Assembly: GCF_041729615.1 (NCBI RefSeq)
Contig: NZ_CP154874.1
Coordinates: forward strand, 2,237,001-2,301,000
Length of the DNA stretch: 64,000 nt
Source: Pseudomonas alcaligenes
Lineage (GTDB): Bacteria; Pseudomonadota; Gammaproteobacteria; Pseudomonadales; Pseudomonadaceae
Direction of reading: 5' to 3'
The notes under the pieces are model-generated. The model saw only the letters and a program-made list of their open reading frames with translations, did no database searches and was not told the DNA's origin. Within the stretch, counting starts at the first letter, position 1. Each line of letters begins with the position of its first letter. A program made the position numbers and the translations under genes. Of this stretch, positions 45,728-57,281 are shown in pieces.

Positions 45728-46504
45728 TCAGGACGACTGGTTGAGCACCTGCAGAATGGCCGCGCTCTCGGCATCCGGCTCGCCGTCGTAGCGCGCCGGG
45801 CGGTACTTCATCTGGAATGCCGCCAGCACGTTGCGCGTGGCCTGGTCCAGTTCGCCGCTCTGCGGCGTCGGGTAGCCGAGCTGCTCGAGCTGGCGCTGGA
45901 ACCAGGCGATATCCGGCAGGGCGGTGGCGAAGCGGGCCCGCTCGCGGGCCACCGCGGCGGCCTGCGGCCAGCGGATCAGCCCGGCTTCGGCCAGGCGCTG
46001 CCAGGGGAACAGCGGGCCCGGGTCGACCTTGCGCTGCGGGGCGATGTCGCTGTGGCCGATGATGCTGTCGATCGGCAGGTCATGGCGCTTGACCAGGTCC
46101 TGCAGCAGGGTGATCAGCGCCTGGATCTGCGCCTCGCCGTAGGGTTGCCAGTAGCGCCCGGCGGGGCCGTCGTAATAGCCCTGGTTGACCAGCTCGATGC
46201 CGATGGTGCTGGCGTTCAGCCAGGTCCGCCCCTGCCACTCGCTTTCCCCGGCATGCCAGGCTCGGCGGTTCTCGTCGACCAGGCGGTAGACCCTGGCCGA
46301 GCCGTCGGCGATCAGGTAGTGGGCGCTGACCTCGCCCTGGGTGAGCAGGGCCAGGGAGTGTTGCAGGTCGGTGGAGGTGTAGTGCAGCACGATGTACTGC
46401 ACCCGGCTGCTCTGCCCGCGGGAGCTGAAGCTGTCGTCGATGCGCGGGCCGCCGGCGCAGCCGGCGAGCAACAGGGTGGAAAGGAGAAGGGCGGCGAATC
46501 TCAT
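45728..46504 (-). CDS. ampDh2: N-acetylmuramoyl-L-alanine amidase lipoprotein, AmpDh2/AmiD type
   Basis: 258 residues. Lipobox LLLSTLLLAGCAGGP with Cys at 16. The Amidase_2 domain shows zinc ligands in YIVLHYTST (His) and GHSDIAPQRKVDPGPLFPW (His, and Asp in the second), plus RAWHAGESEWQG and TIGIELVNQGY. The C-terminal 65 residues are a peptidoglycan-binding helix bundle (WFQRQLEQLGYPTPQSGELD, AFQMKYRP). It cleaves the amide between MurNAc and the peptide stem at the outer membrane face. PAO1 PA5485 (AmpDh2), an AmpC-regulating AmpD homolog, sits in the same place before a MarC gene and dgcH (recalled). On the same strand as the EAL gene, 40 bases upstream of it. Confidence 0.92.
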   Translation of the reverse strand: MRFAALLLSTLLLAGCAGGPRIDDSFSSRGQSSRVQYIVLHYTSTDLQHSLALLTQGEVSAHYLIADGSARVYRLVDENRRAWHAGESEWQGRTWLNASTIGIELVNQGYYDGPAGRYWQPYGEAQIQALITLLQDLVKRHDLPIDSIIGHSDIAPQRKVDPGPLFPWQRLAEAGLIRWPQAAAVARERARFATALPDIAWFQRQLEQLGYPTPQSGELDQATRNVLAAFQMKYRPARYDGEPDAESAAILQVLNQSS

Positions 46505-46568
46505 GGGTTCGGGACACGGCGGATCGGAGGCGCAGTGTAACCCCGCTGCAGCCGTGTCGCGAACCGCC

Positions 46569-47162
46569 TCAGGGGGCGATGTGGAAGACGCTCTGCAGGT
46601 TGTCCAGCAGCATGTCGACGCTGAGCATGATCAGCAGCATGCCGGTCAGCCGCTCCACCGCGGTGAGGCCGCGCTGGCCGAGGAACTTCTGCAGCCAGGA
46701 GGCCTGCAGCAGGATGCTGGCGGTGGCCAGCCAGGCCAGGCCGACCGCCAGGTACAGCTCCCACAGCGGGCCGTCGTGGGTGCTGCGCAGGGTCATCAGC
46801 ACGGCCAGCGCCGAGGGTCCGGCCACCGCCGGGGTGGCCAGCGGCACCAGCAGCGGCTCGCCGTCCGGCAGGTCGCCCAGCACGCCCTCGGGACGCGGGA
46901 AGATCAGGCGCATGGCGATGACGAAGAGGATGATGCCGCCGGCAATGGCGGTGGACTCACGCGACAGGCCCAGGCCGCTGAGGATCTTGTCGCCGAAGCT
47001 GAGGAACAGCATCAGCAGCGCCAGGGCCAGCAGCAGCTCGCGCAGGGCCACGCGCATGCGCCGCTCGGGGGCGACGTTCTTCAGAGCGGCGAGGTAGATG
47101 GCGATGTTGCCGAAGGGATCGGTGACCAGAAACACCAGGACGGCGATGCCGAAGATTTCCAT
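46569..47162 (-). CDS. MarC family (YhgN-like) membrane protein
   Basis: 197 residues, six helices. The family motif LVTDPFGNIAIYLAALKNV lies near residue 13, and VPLATPAVAGPSALAVLMTL near residue 105 is the matching block of the second half. MarC/YhgN proteins were once tied to multidrug resistance, but that link was withdrawn; some bacterial members are reported to export amino acids. Their substrate in Pseudomonas is unknown. Divergent from the cryptochrome gene; 64 bases upstream of the amidase gene. Corresponds to PA5486 (recalled). Confidence 0.9.
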   Translation of the reverse strand: MEIFGIAVLVFLVTDPFGNIAIYLAALKNVAPERRMRVALRELLLALALLMLFLSFGDKILSGLGLSRESTAIAGGIILFVIAMRLIFPRPEGVLGDLPDGEPLLVPLATPAVAGPSALAVLMTLRSTHDGPLWELYLAVGLAWLATASILLQASWLQKFLGQRGLTAVERLTGMLLIMLSVDMLLDNLQSVFHIAP

Positions 47163-47321
47163 GCGAGGCTCCTTGGGGAATGCCTACAGTTTATCCGGCG
47201 CCGCCGCTGGCGTCCCGGCATCGCGTTTCGCCACCCGGAGACGGACGACAGGACAAACGGCCGTCCGCTGCAGCCAGGGCGGCATACTCTTAAGTGCAGG
47301 TTGACCCCGAGGATCTTTGCC

Positions 47322-48743
47322 ATGCGCCGAGTGCTGTTGTGGTTCAAACAGGATCTGCGTCTCGACGATCACCCGGCCGTGCAGGCCGCCCTGGACGCCG
47401 ACCGGCTGCTGCCGCTGTACGTCTTCGACCCGGCGCTGCTGCGCCCCTGCGCCTACGGCAACCGCCGCCTGGGCGTGCACCGTGCGCGCTTCCTGCTGGA
47501 GAGCCTGGCGGCCCTGGATGGCGAGCTGCGCCAGCGCGGCTCCGGGCTGCTGGTGCTGCAGGGCGATCCGGCGCAGCTGGTGGCGCGCCTGGCCGAGCAG
47601 CTGGACATCGACGAGGTACTGACGCTGGGGGAAATCGCCCCCGAAGAACGCGCCCAGCTCGCCACCCTGCGCGCCCGCCTGGGGGCCGCCAGCCTGCGCG
47701 AACTGCCGGCCAACCACCTGCTGCGCATCGAGGAGCTGCCTTGCCCGGTGCAGGAGCTGCCGCTGGTATTCAGCCGCTTCCGCGAGCAGGTCGAGCAGCG
47801 CCAGCCGGTATTCCAGCCGCGCCCGGCACCGGCGCGCCTGCCGGCCCTGCCGGACAACGCCCACGCCTACTTCACCAGCCTGCCCAGCCTGTCCCAGCTG
47901 GGCCTGGGCGAGCCGCTGGTGGTACCCAACAGCGCTTTCCCCTTCTCCGGCGGTGAGCCGGCTGCGCAGGCGCGGCTGCGCGACTACCTGTGGCTGAGCC
48001 AGGGTGTGCGCCGCTACAAGGAGACGCGCAACGGCATGATCGGCAGCGAGTACTCGTCCAAGCTCTCGGCCTGGTTGGCCAACGGCAGCCTCTCGGCGCG
48101 GCGCGTGGTAGCAGAGCTGCGCCGCCACGAGTCGCAGTACGGGCGCAACGAATCAACCCAGGCGCTGTGGCTGGAACTGCTCTGGCGCGACTTCTTCCGC
48201 TGGACCCTGGTCCGCCACGGCGCTGCCCTGTTCCGTGCCGGCGGCCTGAAGGCCTCGCCTGCCGGCCCCCTGCGACTGGACGAGCGCTTCGACAGCTGGT
48301 GCCAGGGGCGCACCGGCATGCCGCTGGTAGATGCCTGCATGCGCGAGCTGGCAAGCACCGGCTTCATGTCCAACCGCGGCCGCCAGGTGGTGGCCAGTTA
48401 CCTGGTCAACGACCTGCAGCAGGACTGGCGCCATGGTGCCGCCTGGTTCGAGGAGCACCTGCTGGACTACGACCCGGCCAGCAACTGGGGCAACTGGGCC
48501 TACCTCGCCGGAGTGGGCAACGACCCGCGCCAGCAGCGCCTGTTCAACGCCCTGCGCCAGGCCCGCCAGTACGATCCGGACGCCACCTATGTCAGCCTCT
48601 GGCTGCCGGAGCTGCGCGGCGTGCCACAGCACCTGCGACATACGCCCTTCCTGCTGCCGCACCTGCAGCTGGACAGCCTCGGCTACCCACGCCTGGAGCG
48701 CATCCCGGACAACTGGAAGCCCTACCTGCCCAGCGCGGCCTAG
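47322..48743 (+). CDS. DASH-type cryptochrome / photolyase
   Basis: 473 residues. N-terminal photolyase alpha/beta domain (MRRVLLWFKQDLRLDDHPAV; LYVFDPALL), then the FAD-binding helical domain with SRRV-type region TRNGMIGSEYSSKLSAWLAN, RNESTQALWLELLWRDFFRW, TGMPLVDACMRELASTGFMS and NRGRQVVASYLVNDLQQDWR, and DYDPASNWGNWAYLAGVGND. The last segments, especially QDWRHGA and YDPDATYVSLWLPEL, are typical of the DASH branch, which repairs cyclobutane dimers in single-stranded DNA under blue light. GAGGA eight bases ahead fixes the ATG at 47322; the frame continues back to 46392 across MarC on the other strand without support. Confidence 0.92.
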   Translation: MRRVLLWFKQDLRLDDHPAVQAALDADRLLPLYVFDPALLRPCAYGNRRLGVHRARFLLESLAALDGELRQRGSGLLVLQGDPAQLVARLAEQLDIDEVLTLGEIAPEERAQLATLRARLGAASLRELPANHLLRIEELPCPVQELPLVFSRFREQVEQRQPVFQPRPAPARLPALPDNAHAYFTSLPSLSQLGLGEPLVVPNSAFPFSGGEPAAQARLRDYLWLSQGVRRYKETRNGMIGSEYSSKLSAWLANGSLSARRVVAELRRHESQYGRNESTQALWLELLWRDFFRWTLVRHGAALFRAGGLKASPAGPLRLDERFDSWCQGRTGMPLVDACMRELASTGFMSNRGRQVVASYLVNDLQQDWRHGAAWFEEHLLDYDPASNWGNWAYLAGVGNDPRQQRLFNALRQARQYDPDATYVSLWLPELRGVPQHLRHTPFLLPHLQLDSLGYPRLERIPDNWKPYLPSAA

Positions 48744-48774
48744 GTCGCCAGGCGCAACTGGGCGGCCTTAGCCG

Positions 48775-50616
48775 CTAGGCCCGTGCGATGCGGTTGCGCC
48801 CCTCGCGCTTGGCCCGGTACAGCGCCTGGTCGGCGCGCTCGAACGCGACCTCGGCGCTCTCACCGGCGGCGAAGGCGGTCAACCCGGCGGACAGGGTGAT
48901 GGTCACCGGCTCGCCGCGGAAGTGGAAAGGGCAGGCCTCGATGGCGTCGCGCAGCGTCTCCAGCAGCTGCAGTCCGCCCTCCGGTGGCGTGCTGGGAATC
49001 AGCAGGACGAACTCCTCGCCGCCGAAGCGGGCGAGAAAGTCGGTCTTGCGCAGGCGCCTGGCCAACTCGCCGGCGATGATCTTCAGCACCTTGTCGCCGG
49101 CCAGGTGGCCGTAGCCGTCGTTGATCCGCTTGAAGTGGTCGATGTCCAGCACTGCCAGCAACAGGTCGCCGCCGTAGCGCTTCCAGCGCGCCACCTCCAG
49201 CTCCAGGCGCTCGCTCCAGCCGGCGCGGTTGGCCAGGCCGGTGAGCGGATCGGTGAGGGCCTTCTGCCGCTGCTCCTCGATATGCTCGCGAAAGCCCTGG
49301 GCCTCCTGCTCCATCTCGCTGACCTTCTGCGCCAGGGCCTGCAGGCGCCGGGCGACTTCCTCCTCGCGTCCCTCGCGCTGGCGCTGGTGCTCGACCACCG
49401 TGCCGAGCAGGCCGTCCAGGCGCTGCTCCAGGGCCTGCTTGAGGCTGGCCAGGTCGACCGCCTCCTGTACGCTGGCCTGCAGGCCGCTGACCTGCTCGCG
49501 CAGCTCGCGGTTGAAGCTGCGCGCGCTCTCCACCGACTCGCTGTAGCCCTCATGGGCCTGGCCGAGGGTGTCGAGGAAGGCGGCCAGGCGCTCGTTGAGC
49601 TGCTTGAGGTAGCCAGCGAACTCGCGCTGGCCGCTGTCGGTGACGGCCAGCACCAGCACGGCCAGGTCGTCCAGCACCGGCACCAGCTCGTACCAGTTCA
49701 GCCCGCCCTGCACCCGCTCGCGCAGGGCCTGGCCCTGGGGCTGGTGATGGGGTGGCAGCTCCAGCTCGTCGAGCAGTCCCAGCAGGCTCTCCGCCACATG
49801 CGGCGCCACCGCGCTGTAGCCGGGCTCGGGGCGCTCGGGCAGGGAGAATTCGGGGTTGCCCTCGCCGATCAGGATGCGCGCATCCAGTGGCAGGCTGTCC
49901 AGGCTGGCTGGCGCGGCAGCCGGCGCCACGCGGGCGGTGACTGCCGCGGGCGGGGCGACTTCGGCAGCGACCGCGGCGGGCCGGGGTGGTGGCTCGGCCG
50001 TGGCGACTGGCGCCGGGGGAAGACTCTCGTCCTCGTCCACATCAAGCGCGGCGCGGTCCAGGGTCGCCTGTTCGGCAGCGGCCGGCGCCTCGTCGCGGCC
50101 GCTGCCGAACAGGCGTTGCAGCAGGCCGGGGCGCGCCGCCTGCTCGCTGCCCAGCACGGCCAGGGCCTTCTCCTGCAGGCTGCTCAGCTCCGCCAGCAGG
50201 GCCGGCAGCTCGCGCGGCTGGCTGGCGCGCTCGTCGATGCGCTTGGCGAACTGCTTGAGCGCCTTGCGCACCTCGCGCGGCGGCTCCAGGGCCAGCAGCT
50301 GTTGGGTCAGCCCGTTGAGGCCGGCGATGTTCTGCTCGACGCGCTGCTGGCGGCGCTGCTCGGAGTCCAGCACGGCCTTTTCCAGGCGCGGAATCAGCGC
50401 GGACAGGCCGGCGTCCATCTGCTCGCCACGGATGAGCTCGCGCAGCTCCTGCATGCACTGGTCGACCGCCTTGTCGCTGCCCTCGGCGGCCAGCGAGCTG
50501 CGCACCAGGCCGCGGCGCAGCAGGTCGAGGCGCTCGTTCCAGCGCTGCTCCTGCAGCTCCTGCTGCTCCAGGCTCTGCAGGTACTTGGCTTTCCAGCGCT
50601 GGGCTTCATCGGTCAT
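48775..50616 (-). CDS. dgcH: GGDEF diguanylate cyclase, DgcH-like
   Basis: 613 residues, no membrane helix. The first 440 residues are mostly helical, with coiled-coil stretches ([40 protein letters not shown]) and a Pro/Ala-rich linker near 185-240. The last 170 residues are the GGDEF domain: [40 protein letters not shown], and [20 protein letters not shown], where GGEEF is an active-type signature and RKTD is the inhibitory site. It makes c-di-GMP from GTP. Same position as PA5487 (DgcH) beside the MarC gene and an EEP-family gene (recalled). It and the next gene upstream are co-directional, 24 bases apart. Confidence 0.93.
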   Translation of the reverse strand: MTDEAQRWKAKYLQSLEQQELQEQRWNERLDLLRRGLVRSSLAAEGSDKAVDQCMQELRELIRGEQMDAGLSALIPRLEKAVLDSEQRRQQRVEQNIAGLNGLTQQLLALEPPREVRKALKQFAKRIDERASQPRELPALLAELSSLQEKALAVLGSEQAARPGLLQRLFGSGRDEAPAAAEQATLDRAALDVDEDESLPPAPVATAEPPPRPAAVAAEVAPPAAVTARVAPAAAPASLDSLPLDARILIGEGNPEFSLPERPEPGYSAVAPHVAESLLGLLDELELPPHHQPQGQALRERVQGGLNWYELVPVLDDLAVLVLAVTDSGQREFAGYLKQLNERLAAFLDTLGQAHEGYSESVESARSFNRELREQVSGLQASVQEAVDLASLKQALEQRLDGLLGTVVEHQRQREGREEEVARRLQALAQKVSEMEQEAQGFREHIEEQRQKALTDPLTGLANRAGWSERLELEVARWKRYGGDLLLAVLDIDHFKRINDGYGHLAGDKVLKIIAGELARRLRKTDFLARFGGEEFVLLIPSTPPEGGLQLLETLRDAIEACPFHFRGEPVTITLSAGLTAFAAGESAEVAFERADQALYRAKREGRNRIARA

Positions 50617-50640
50617 GGTGGCGATCCAGTGGCAAAGCCA

Positions 50641-51483
50641 CTACAGCATAGGCAGGTTGAGGCCACCCGGCAGGCGGATTTCCACCGCCACGGGCAGATG
50701 ATCGGAGATCGGCTGGCTCAGCACCGCGACCCGCTCCAGCACCAGTTCGGAGCTCAGCAGGATGTGGTCTAGACAGCGCTGTGGCCGCCAGCTGGGGAAG
50801 GTCGCGTCGATCTGCGGCGCGACCAGGCCGAGATCGCGCAGCGGCGAGTGCTGCAGCAGCTCGACGGCATGGGTGTTCATGTCGCCCATCAGCACCACGT
50901 GGCGATAGCCACCGATCAGCTCGCGGATGTAGGCGAGTTGGCGGGTGCGGGTACGGGCGCCGAGGGCCAGGTGCATGTTGACCACCGCCAGCGCCTCGGC
51001 GCCTTCGCCGAAGCGCAGCAGCACGGCACCTCGACCGGGCGGGCCGGGCAACGGATGGTCCTCCAGCAGGCTCGGCTGCAGGCGGCTGAGCACGCCGTTG
51101 CTGTGCTGCGCCAGGCGCCCGAGATTGCGGTTGAGCTGCTGGTACCAGTAGGGAAAGGCTCCCAGCTCGGCCAGCTGCTCGACCTGGTTGACGTAGCCGG
51201 AACGCAGGCTGCCGCCGTCGACTTCCTGCAGGGCGACCAGGTCGTAGTCGCCGAGCAGCGCACCGATGCGCTGCAGGTTGCCGGCACGCCCGGGATGCGG
51301 CAACAGGTGCTGCCAGCCGCGGGTCAGGTAGTGGTGGTAGCGTTCGGTGCGGATGCCGACCTGAATATTGAAGCTGAGCAGGCGCAGGCGGCCTTCGGCA
51401 TGGCCGCCGGAGTCCGCACAGCGGCCGTTGACCTGCGCCTGGCGCAGGCCCGCGGTTCGCCCGGAACTCCAGCGGCGCAGCAT
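50641..51483 (-). CDS. Endonuclease/exonuclease/phosphatase (EEP) family protein
   Basis: 280 residues. EEP/DNase I fold with SFNIQVGI (Asn), LVALQEVDGG (metal-binding Glu), LAVVNMHLALG, VVLMGDMNTHAVE (Asp-Asn pair) and ISDHLPVAVEI (terminal Asp-His). All catalytic residues appear present. Targets of the family range from DNA to lipids and phosphorylated sugars, so the substrate is open. ATG at 51483 follows GAGG in TGAGGCACCCGCC, which overlaps the stop region of dsbA; 10 bases separate the genes. Corresponds to PA5488 next to dsbA (recalled). Confidence 0.88.
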   Translation of the reverse strand: MLRRWSSGRTAGLRQAQVNGRCADSGGHAEGRLRLLSFNIQVGIRTERYHHYLTRGWQHLLPHPGRAGNLQRIGALLGDYDLVALQEVDGGSLRSGYVNQVEQLAELGAFPYWYQQLNRNLGRLAQHSNGVLSRLQPSLLEDHPLPGPPGRGAVLLRFGEGAEALAVVNMHLALGARTRTRQLAYIRELIGGYRHVVLMGDMNTHAVELLQHSPLRDLGLVAPQIDATFPSWRPQRCLDHILLSSELVLERVAVLSQPISDHLPVAVEIRLPGGLNLPML

Positions 51484-51493
51484 GGCGGGTGCC

Positions 51494-52156
51494 TCAGTTG
51501 GCGACCGTCGCCTTCTCTGTCGCGCTGCCGGAAGCGGCACGCTCCTTGTCGATCAGGAAGTCGGCCACCTGCAGGGCCTGCTGCGGACCGCCGGAGGAGG
51601 TGATGTCGAAACGGTACTTGCCGTTGACCACCAGCACCGGCACGCCGGTGATCTGGTAGGACATCGCCAGCTTCTTGGCCTTGGCCATCTGGCCCTTCAC
51701 CGCGAAGGATTTGAAGGTGCTGAGGAACTTGTCCTTGTCCACGCCCTGACCGGCGAGGAACTCGGCCATTTCCTCCGGGTCGGCCAGCTTGCGCTTCTCC
51801 TGGTGGATGGCGCGGAACACGGCGTCGTGCACTTGCTGCTCCACGCCCATGGATTCCAGGGTGATGAACAGCTGGCCGTGCACGTCCCAGATGCCGCCGA
51901 ACAGCGCCGGCACGCGCACGAAGTTGACGTCGGCCGGCAGCTTCTCGACCCAGGGGTTGAGGGTCGGCTCGAACTGGTAGCAGTGCGGGCAGCCGTACCA
52001 GAACAGCTCGACCACTTCGATCTTGTCGGGCTGCGATACCGGTACCTGCTGCTTCAGCTCGACATACTGGCGGCCGGCCTCGATGCTTTCGGCCTGGGCA
52101 CTGACGCCGAGCAGGCTGAAGGTGGCGAAGGCGGCGCTGAGAATCAGGTTACGCAT
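51494..52156 (-). CDS. dsbA: Thiol:disulfide interchange protein DsbA
   Basis: 220 residues. Signal peptide (MRNLILSAAFATFSLLGVSA) cleaved after AQA near residue 22. Thioredoxin fold with the active site CPHC at residues 56-59 in ELFWYGCPHCYQFEP and the cis-proline loop ITGVPVLVVNGKY. It oxidises pairs of cysteines in exported proteins and is recharged by DsbB. AAGGAG lies seven bases before the ATG at 52156. Possible local clients are the CSS-EAL protein and cytochrome c5, both with periplasmic cysteine pairs. Separated from the cytochrome c4 gene upstream by a strong terminator, so it has its own promoter in 52157-52253. Confidence 0.96.
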   Translation of the reverse strand: MRNLILSAAFATFSLLGVSAQAESIEAGRQYVELKQQVPVSQPDKIEVVELFWYGCPHCYQFEPTLNPWVEKLPADVNFVRVPALFGGIWDVHGQLFITLESMGVEQQVHDAVFRAIHQEKRKLADPEEMAEFLAGQGVDKDKFLSTFKSFAVKGQMAKAKKLAMSYQITGVPVLVVNGKYRFDITSSGGPQQALQVADFLIDKERAASGSATEKATVAN

Positions 52157-52253
52157 GCAGAACTCCTTGGCGATGGGGGCCGCGCGGGGCGCGCGGTTCG
52201 ATTCGACCGGCGGCGCCACGACGGGTTCCGGCATTGTAGCGGCAGCACCAACG

Positions 52254-52280
52254 AAAAAGGGTGGCCATGGCCACCCTTTT
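52254..52280 (-). terminator. Rho-independent terminator after the cytochrome c4 gene
   Basis: Perfect 12-bp inverted repeat (AAAAGGGTGGCC / GGCCACCCTTTT) with a 2-base loop; read on the minus strand it ends in a T-run. It lies 23 bases after the cytochrome c4 stop and separates it from dsbA. The symmetry means it could also act on plus-strand transcripts. Confidence 0.88.
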
Positions 52281-52302
52281 GTTTGCGCCTGTCAGCGCCC
52301 GG

Positions 52303-52920
52303 TCAGTGCAGGCCCTGCACGTAGCTGGACAGCGCTTCGATGTCCTTGTTGCTCAGCTTGGCGGCGATGGCACGCATGATCATGGCGTCGCCGTCGTTGG
52401 TACGGTTGCCTTCGCGGAAATCGGTCAGCTGCTTGGCCACGTACTGGGCATGCTGGCCACCCAGTTTCGGGAAGCTGGCAGCGGCCAGGCCGGCGCCATC
52501 CGGGGAATGGCAACCGGTGCAGGCCGGCATGCCTTCGGCCAGCTTGCCGCCGCGGAACAGCGCTTCGCCGCGCTCGACCAGCTTGGGATCGGCGGCACCG
52601 ACGCTCATCTTCTGGCTGGCGAAGTAGGCGGCGATGTCGGCCAGGTCCTGGTCGCTGAGGTTGGTCAGCATGCCCGTCATCTCGACGATCTGCCGCTTGC
52701 CGGACTTCACGTCATGCAACTGCTTGAGCAGGTATTTCTCACCCTGGCCAGCCAGTTTCGGGAAGTTCGGCGCGGCACTGTTGCCATCGGCGCCATGGCA
52801 GGCGCCACAGACGGCAACCTTGGCCTTGCCGGCTTCGGCATCACCCACGATAGGGTTGGCGGCTTGCGCGGCCACGGAGACGCCCAGGCTCAACAGCAGA
52901 CTCACGAGTACTTTGTTCAT
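52303..52920 (-). CDS. cc4: Dihaem cytochrome c4
   Basis: 205 residues. Signal peptide of 20 residues (cleavage after VAAQA). Two cytochrome c domains with haem sites CGACH (38-42) and CTGCH (134-138), and methionine ligand candidates in EMTGMLTNLSD and DAMIMRAIAAKLS. The repeated PNFPKLAGQ / ASFPKLGGQ blocks show the internal duplication of c4. In Pseudomonas it passes electrons from the bc1 complex to cbb3 oxidases in the periplasm. Followed by a terminator; the cytochrome c5 gene is 46 bases upstream on the same strand, probably co-transcribed. Corresponds to PA5490 (recalled). Confidence 0.95.
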   Translation of the reverse strand: MNKVLVSLLLSLGVSVAAQAANPIVGDAEAGKAKVAVCGACHGADGNSAAPNFPKLAGQGEKYLLKQLHDVKSGKRQIVEMTGMLTNLSDQDLADIAAYFASQKMSVGAADPKLVERGEALFRGGKLAEGMPACTGCHSPDGAGLAAASFPKLGGQHAQYVAKQLTDFREGNRTNDGDAMIMRAIAAKLSNKDIEALSSYVQGLH

Positions 52921-52966
52921 CAGCTAATCCAATAACGGCTAGAGGTAATAAGGTTTTCTTACGGGG

Positions 52967-53260
52967 CTACTCGCTCATCACCTTGATGACGGCCTGGTAG
53001 TCCTCGGCACTGCAATCCATGCACAGGCCACGGGGTGGCATGGCATTCAAACCGTTGGTGACGCTCTGTACCAGCGCATCCATGCCCTTGGCCAGTCGTG
53101 GCTCCCAGGCCGCCTTGTCGCCCCGCTTGGGCGCGATCGGCAACTGACCATTGTGGCAGGCCGCACAGGCCTTGGCATAAACCGCTTCCGGATCCTGCGC
53201 CGCCTGCGCGGCACCCGACAACCACAGCAATGCTGCACTGACGACCAGCACTTTCTTCAT
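52967..53260 (-). CDS. Cytochrome c5-type monohaem cytochrome
   Basis: 97 residues. Signal peptide (MKKVLVVSAALLWLSGAAQA). Haem site CAACH at 32-36, axial Met in NAMPPRG near residue 74, and a second cysteine pair (CMDC, 80-83) that in cytochrome c5 forms a disulfide. A periplasmic electron carrier. The ATG at 53260 is used; a TTG two codons earlier is unlikely. Just upstream of cytochrome c4 on the same strand and matches PA5491 (recalled). The promoter lies in the 193 bases shared with the divergent engB. Confidence 0.9.
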   Translation of the reverse strand: MKKVLVVSAALLWLSGAAQAAQDPEAVYAKACAACHNGQLPIAPKRGDKAAWEPRLAKGMDALVQSVTNGLNAMPPRGLCMDCSAEDYQAVIKVMSE

Positions 53261-53453
53261 AGCCAAACCTCGATCAGGGAGGGAACGGCCTGCGTCTAGT
53301 CGCGCAGCGGGTTATGTCGCGTTCCCGGCAGAAGGACAAAGCGCACACAAAATCTGCGGCATTATATACTGGCGTCGCTGAAACGGAAGCGACAGCATGC
53401 CGCGCCCCCTGGCGCCGCCACGCGTTCCGGCTCCCCGCCCATACGGACTCCCC

Positions 53454-54104
53454 ATGTCATCCAAGAACCCCATTCTCGGCCTGTGTCAGCAGGCCAGCTT
53501 CATGATCAGCGCGGCCAAGGTCGAGCAGTGCCCGGACGACCAGGGCCTGGAAGTGGCCTTCGCCGGTCGCTCCAACGCCGGCAAGTCGAGCGCGCTGAAC
53601 ACCCTGACCCATGCCAGCCTGGCGCGTACCTCGAAGACCCCCGGGCGCACCCAGCTGCTCAACTTCTTCCGCCTGGACGACGAACGCCGCCTGGTCGACC
53701 TGCCGGGATACGGCTATGCCAAGGTGCCGATTCCGCTCAAGCAGCACTGGCAGAAGCACCTGGAAGCCTACCTGGGCAGCCGCGAGAGCCTGTGCGGCCT
53801 GATCCTGCTGATGGACATCCGCCATCCGCTGACCGAGTTCGACTGCATGATGCTGGACTGGGCCAAGGCCAGCGGCATGCCGCTGCACATCCTGCTGACC
53901 AAGGCCGACAAGCTGGCCTTCGGCGCGGCGAAGAACGCCCTGCTCAAGGTGCGCCAGGAGATCCGCAAGAGCTGGGGCGACGAGGTCGCCAGCATCCAGC
54001 TGTTCTCGGCGCCCAAGCGCCAGGGCGTGGAAGAAGCCCAGCTGGTGCTGGCGCACTGGCTGGGACTGATCGAAGGCGAAGGAGAGGCCGGCGAGGAAGG
54101 CTGA
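53454..54104 (+). CDS. engB: Ribosome biogenesis GTPase EngB (YsxC/YihA)
   Basis: 216 residues. TRAFAC GTPase: G1 [10 protein letters not shown] (38-46), G2 threonine in SKTPGRTQ, G3 [10 protein letters not shown]4 TKADKL. EngB helps assemble the large ribosomal subunit and is usually essential. The ATG at 53454 is chosen over an in-frame ATG at 53397 because the extension is proline-rich and unlike the family. Convergent with polA, with the ErsA RNA between them, as Spot 42 lies between polA and engB in enterics. Confidence 0.95.
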   Translation: MSSKNPILGLCQQASFMISAAKVEQCPDDQGLEVAFAGRSNAGKSSALNTLTHASLARTSKTPGRTQLLNFFRLDDERRLVDLPGYGYAKVPIPLKQHWQKHLEAYLGSRESLCGLILLMDIRHPLTEFDCMMLDWAKASGMPLHILLTKADKLAFGAAKNALLKVRQEIRKSWGDEVASIQLFSAPKRQGVEEAQLVLAHWLGLIEGEGEAGEEG

Positions 54105-54172
54105 AGCGCGGGCAAGCCATTGTCCGGAGCGATGGCTGCGCTCACTTGCACGGCCCGATGGGTTTTCGCCAG

Positions 54173-54303
54173 GCAAAAAAAACCCCGGGCTTCGTATGGG
54201 GAGGGAGAAGACCGGGGTTCAATTCTGAACCGCTAGGGCGGGGTTCAGAGATCTGCCAACACTAAAACACAGCTAGGAGCATCGAAGGGCTTCGTTGCCA
54301 TTC
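54173..54303 (-). ncRNA. ersA: ErsA small regulatory RNA (polA-engB intergenic)
   Basis: Located where P. aeruginosa encodes ErsA, about 132 nt long and AlgU(sigma22)-dependent (recalled). Read on the minus strand there is a sigma22-like promoter (54310-54337), a start near 54302, a hairpin at 54224-54249 (TCTGAACC / GGTTCAGA), then the terminator hairpin (AACCCCGG paired across 54181-54219) whose 23-base loop contains CUCCCUCCCC, followed by eight U. The predicted length is about 130 nt. The C-rich loop suits pairing with Shine-Dalgarno regions; known ErsA targets in P. aeruginosa include algC. Ends are estimated to within a few bases. Confidence 0.85.
54175..54219 (-). terminator. Terminator of ErsA
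   Basis: 8-bp stem at 54181-54188 and 54212-54219 with a 23-base loop, followed on the minus strand by a run of eight T (complement of A at 54175-54182). Confidence 0.85.
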
Positions 54304-54309
54304 ACGATC

Positions 54310-54337
54310 TCTGACCTCCCGCCACGACGAATAGTTC
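54310..54337 (-). promoter_or_regulatory. AlgU (sigma22/sigmaE-type) promoter of ErsA
   Basis: On the minus strand GAACTA (54332-54337), 17-base spacer, TCAGA (54310-54314). This fits the AlgU consensus GAACTT-N16-17-TCTGA with one change in each box and places the start 7-8 bases further on, giving an RNA of the expected ErsA length. Confidence 0.78.
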
Positions 54338-54420
54338 AGATTTTTTTAAATCGCATTGCGATAAGCAGGCCTGTCTTTAGTAGCGACCAACACAGACCTG
54401 CGACCTTATGCCGCAACCCC

Positions 54421-57207
<2,787 letters not shown>

Positions 57208-57281
57208 GCTTGGGATCAACCTTTTGCCGGGTGCGAGCGCTAGAATGGCTGCATCAACCTGAAGAAAGGGACAAGGTTACC

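Noticed and set aside
46392..47321. N-terminal extension of the cryptochrome frame
   Set aside because: It runs opposite MarC, has no photolyase-like sequence, and a good ribosome site marks the ATG at 47322.
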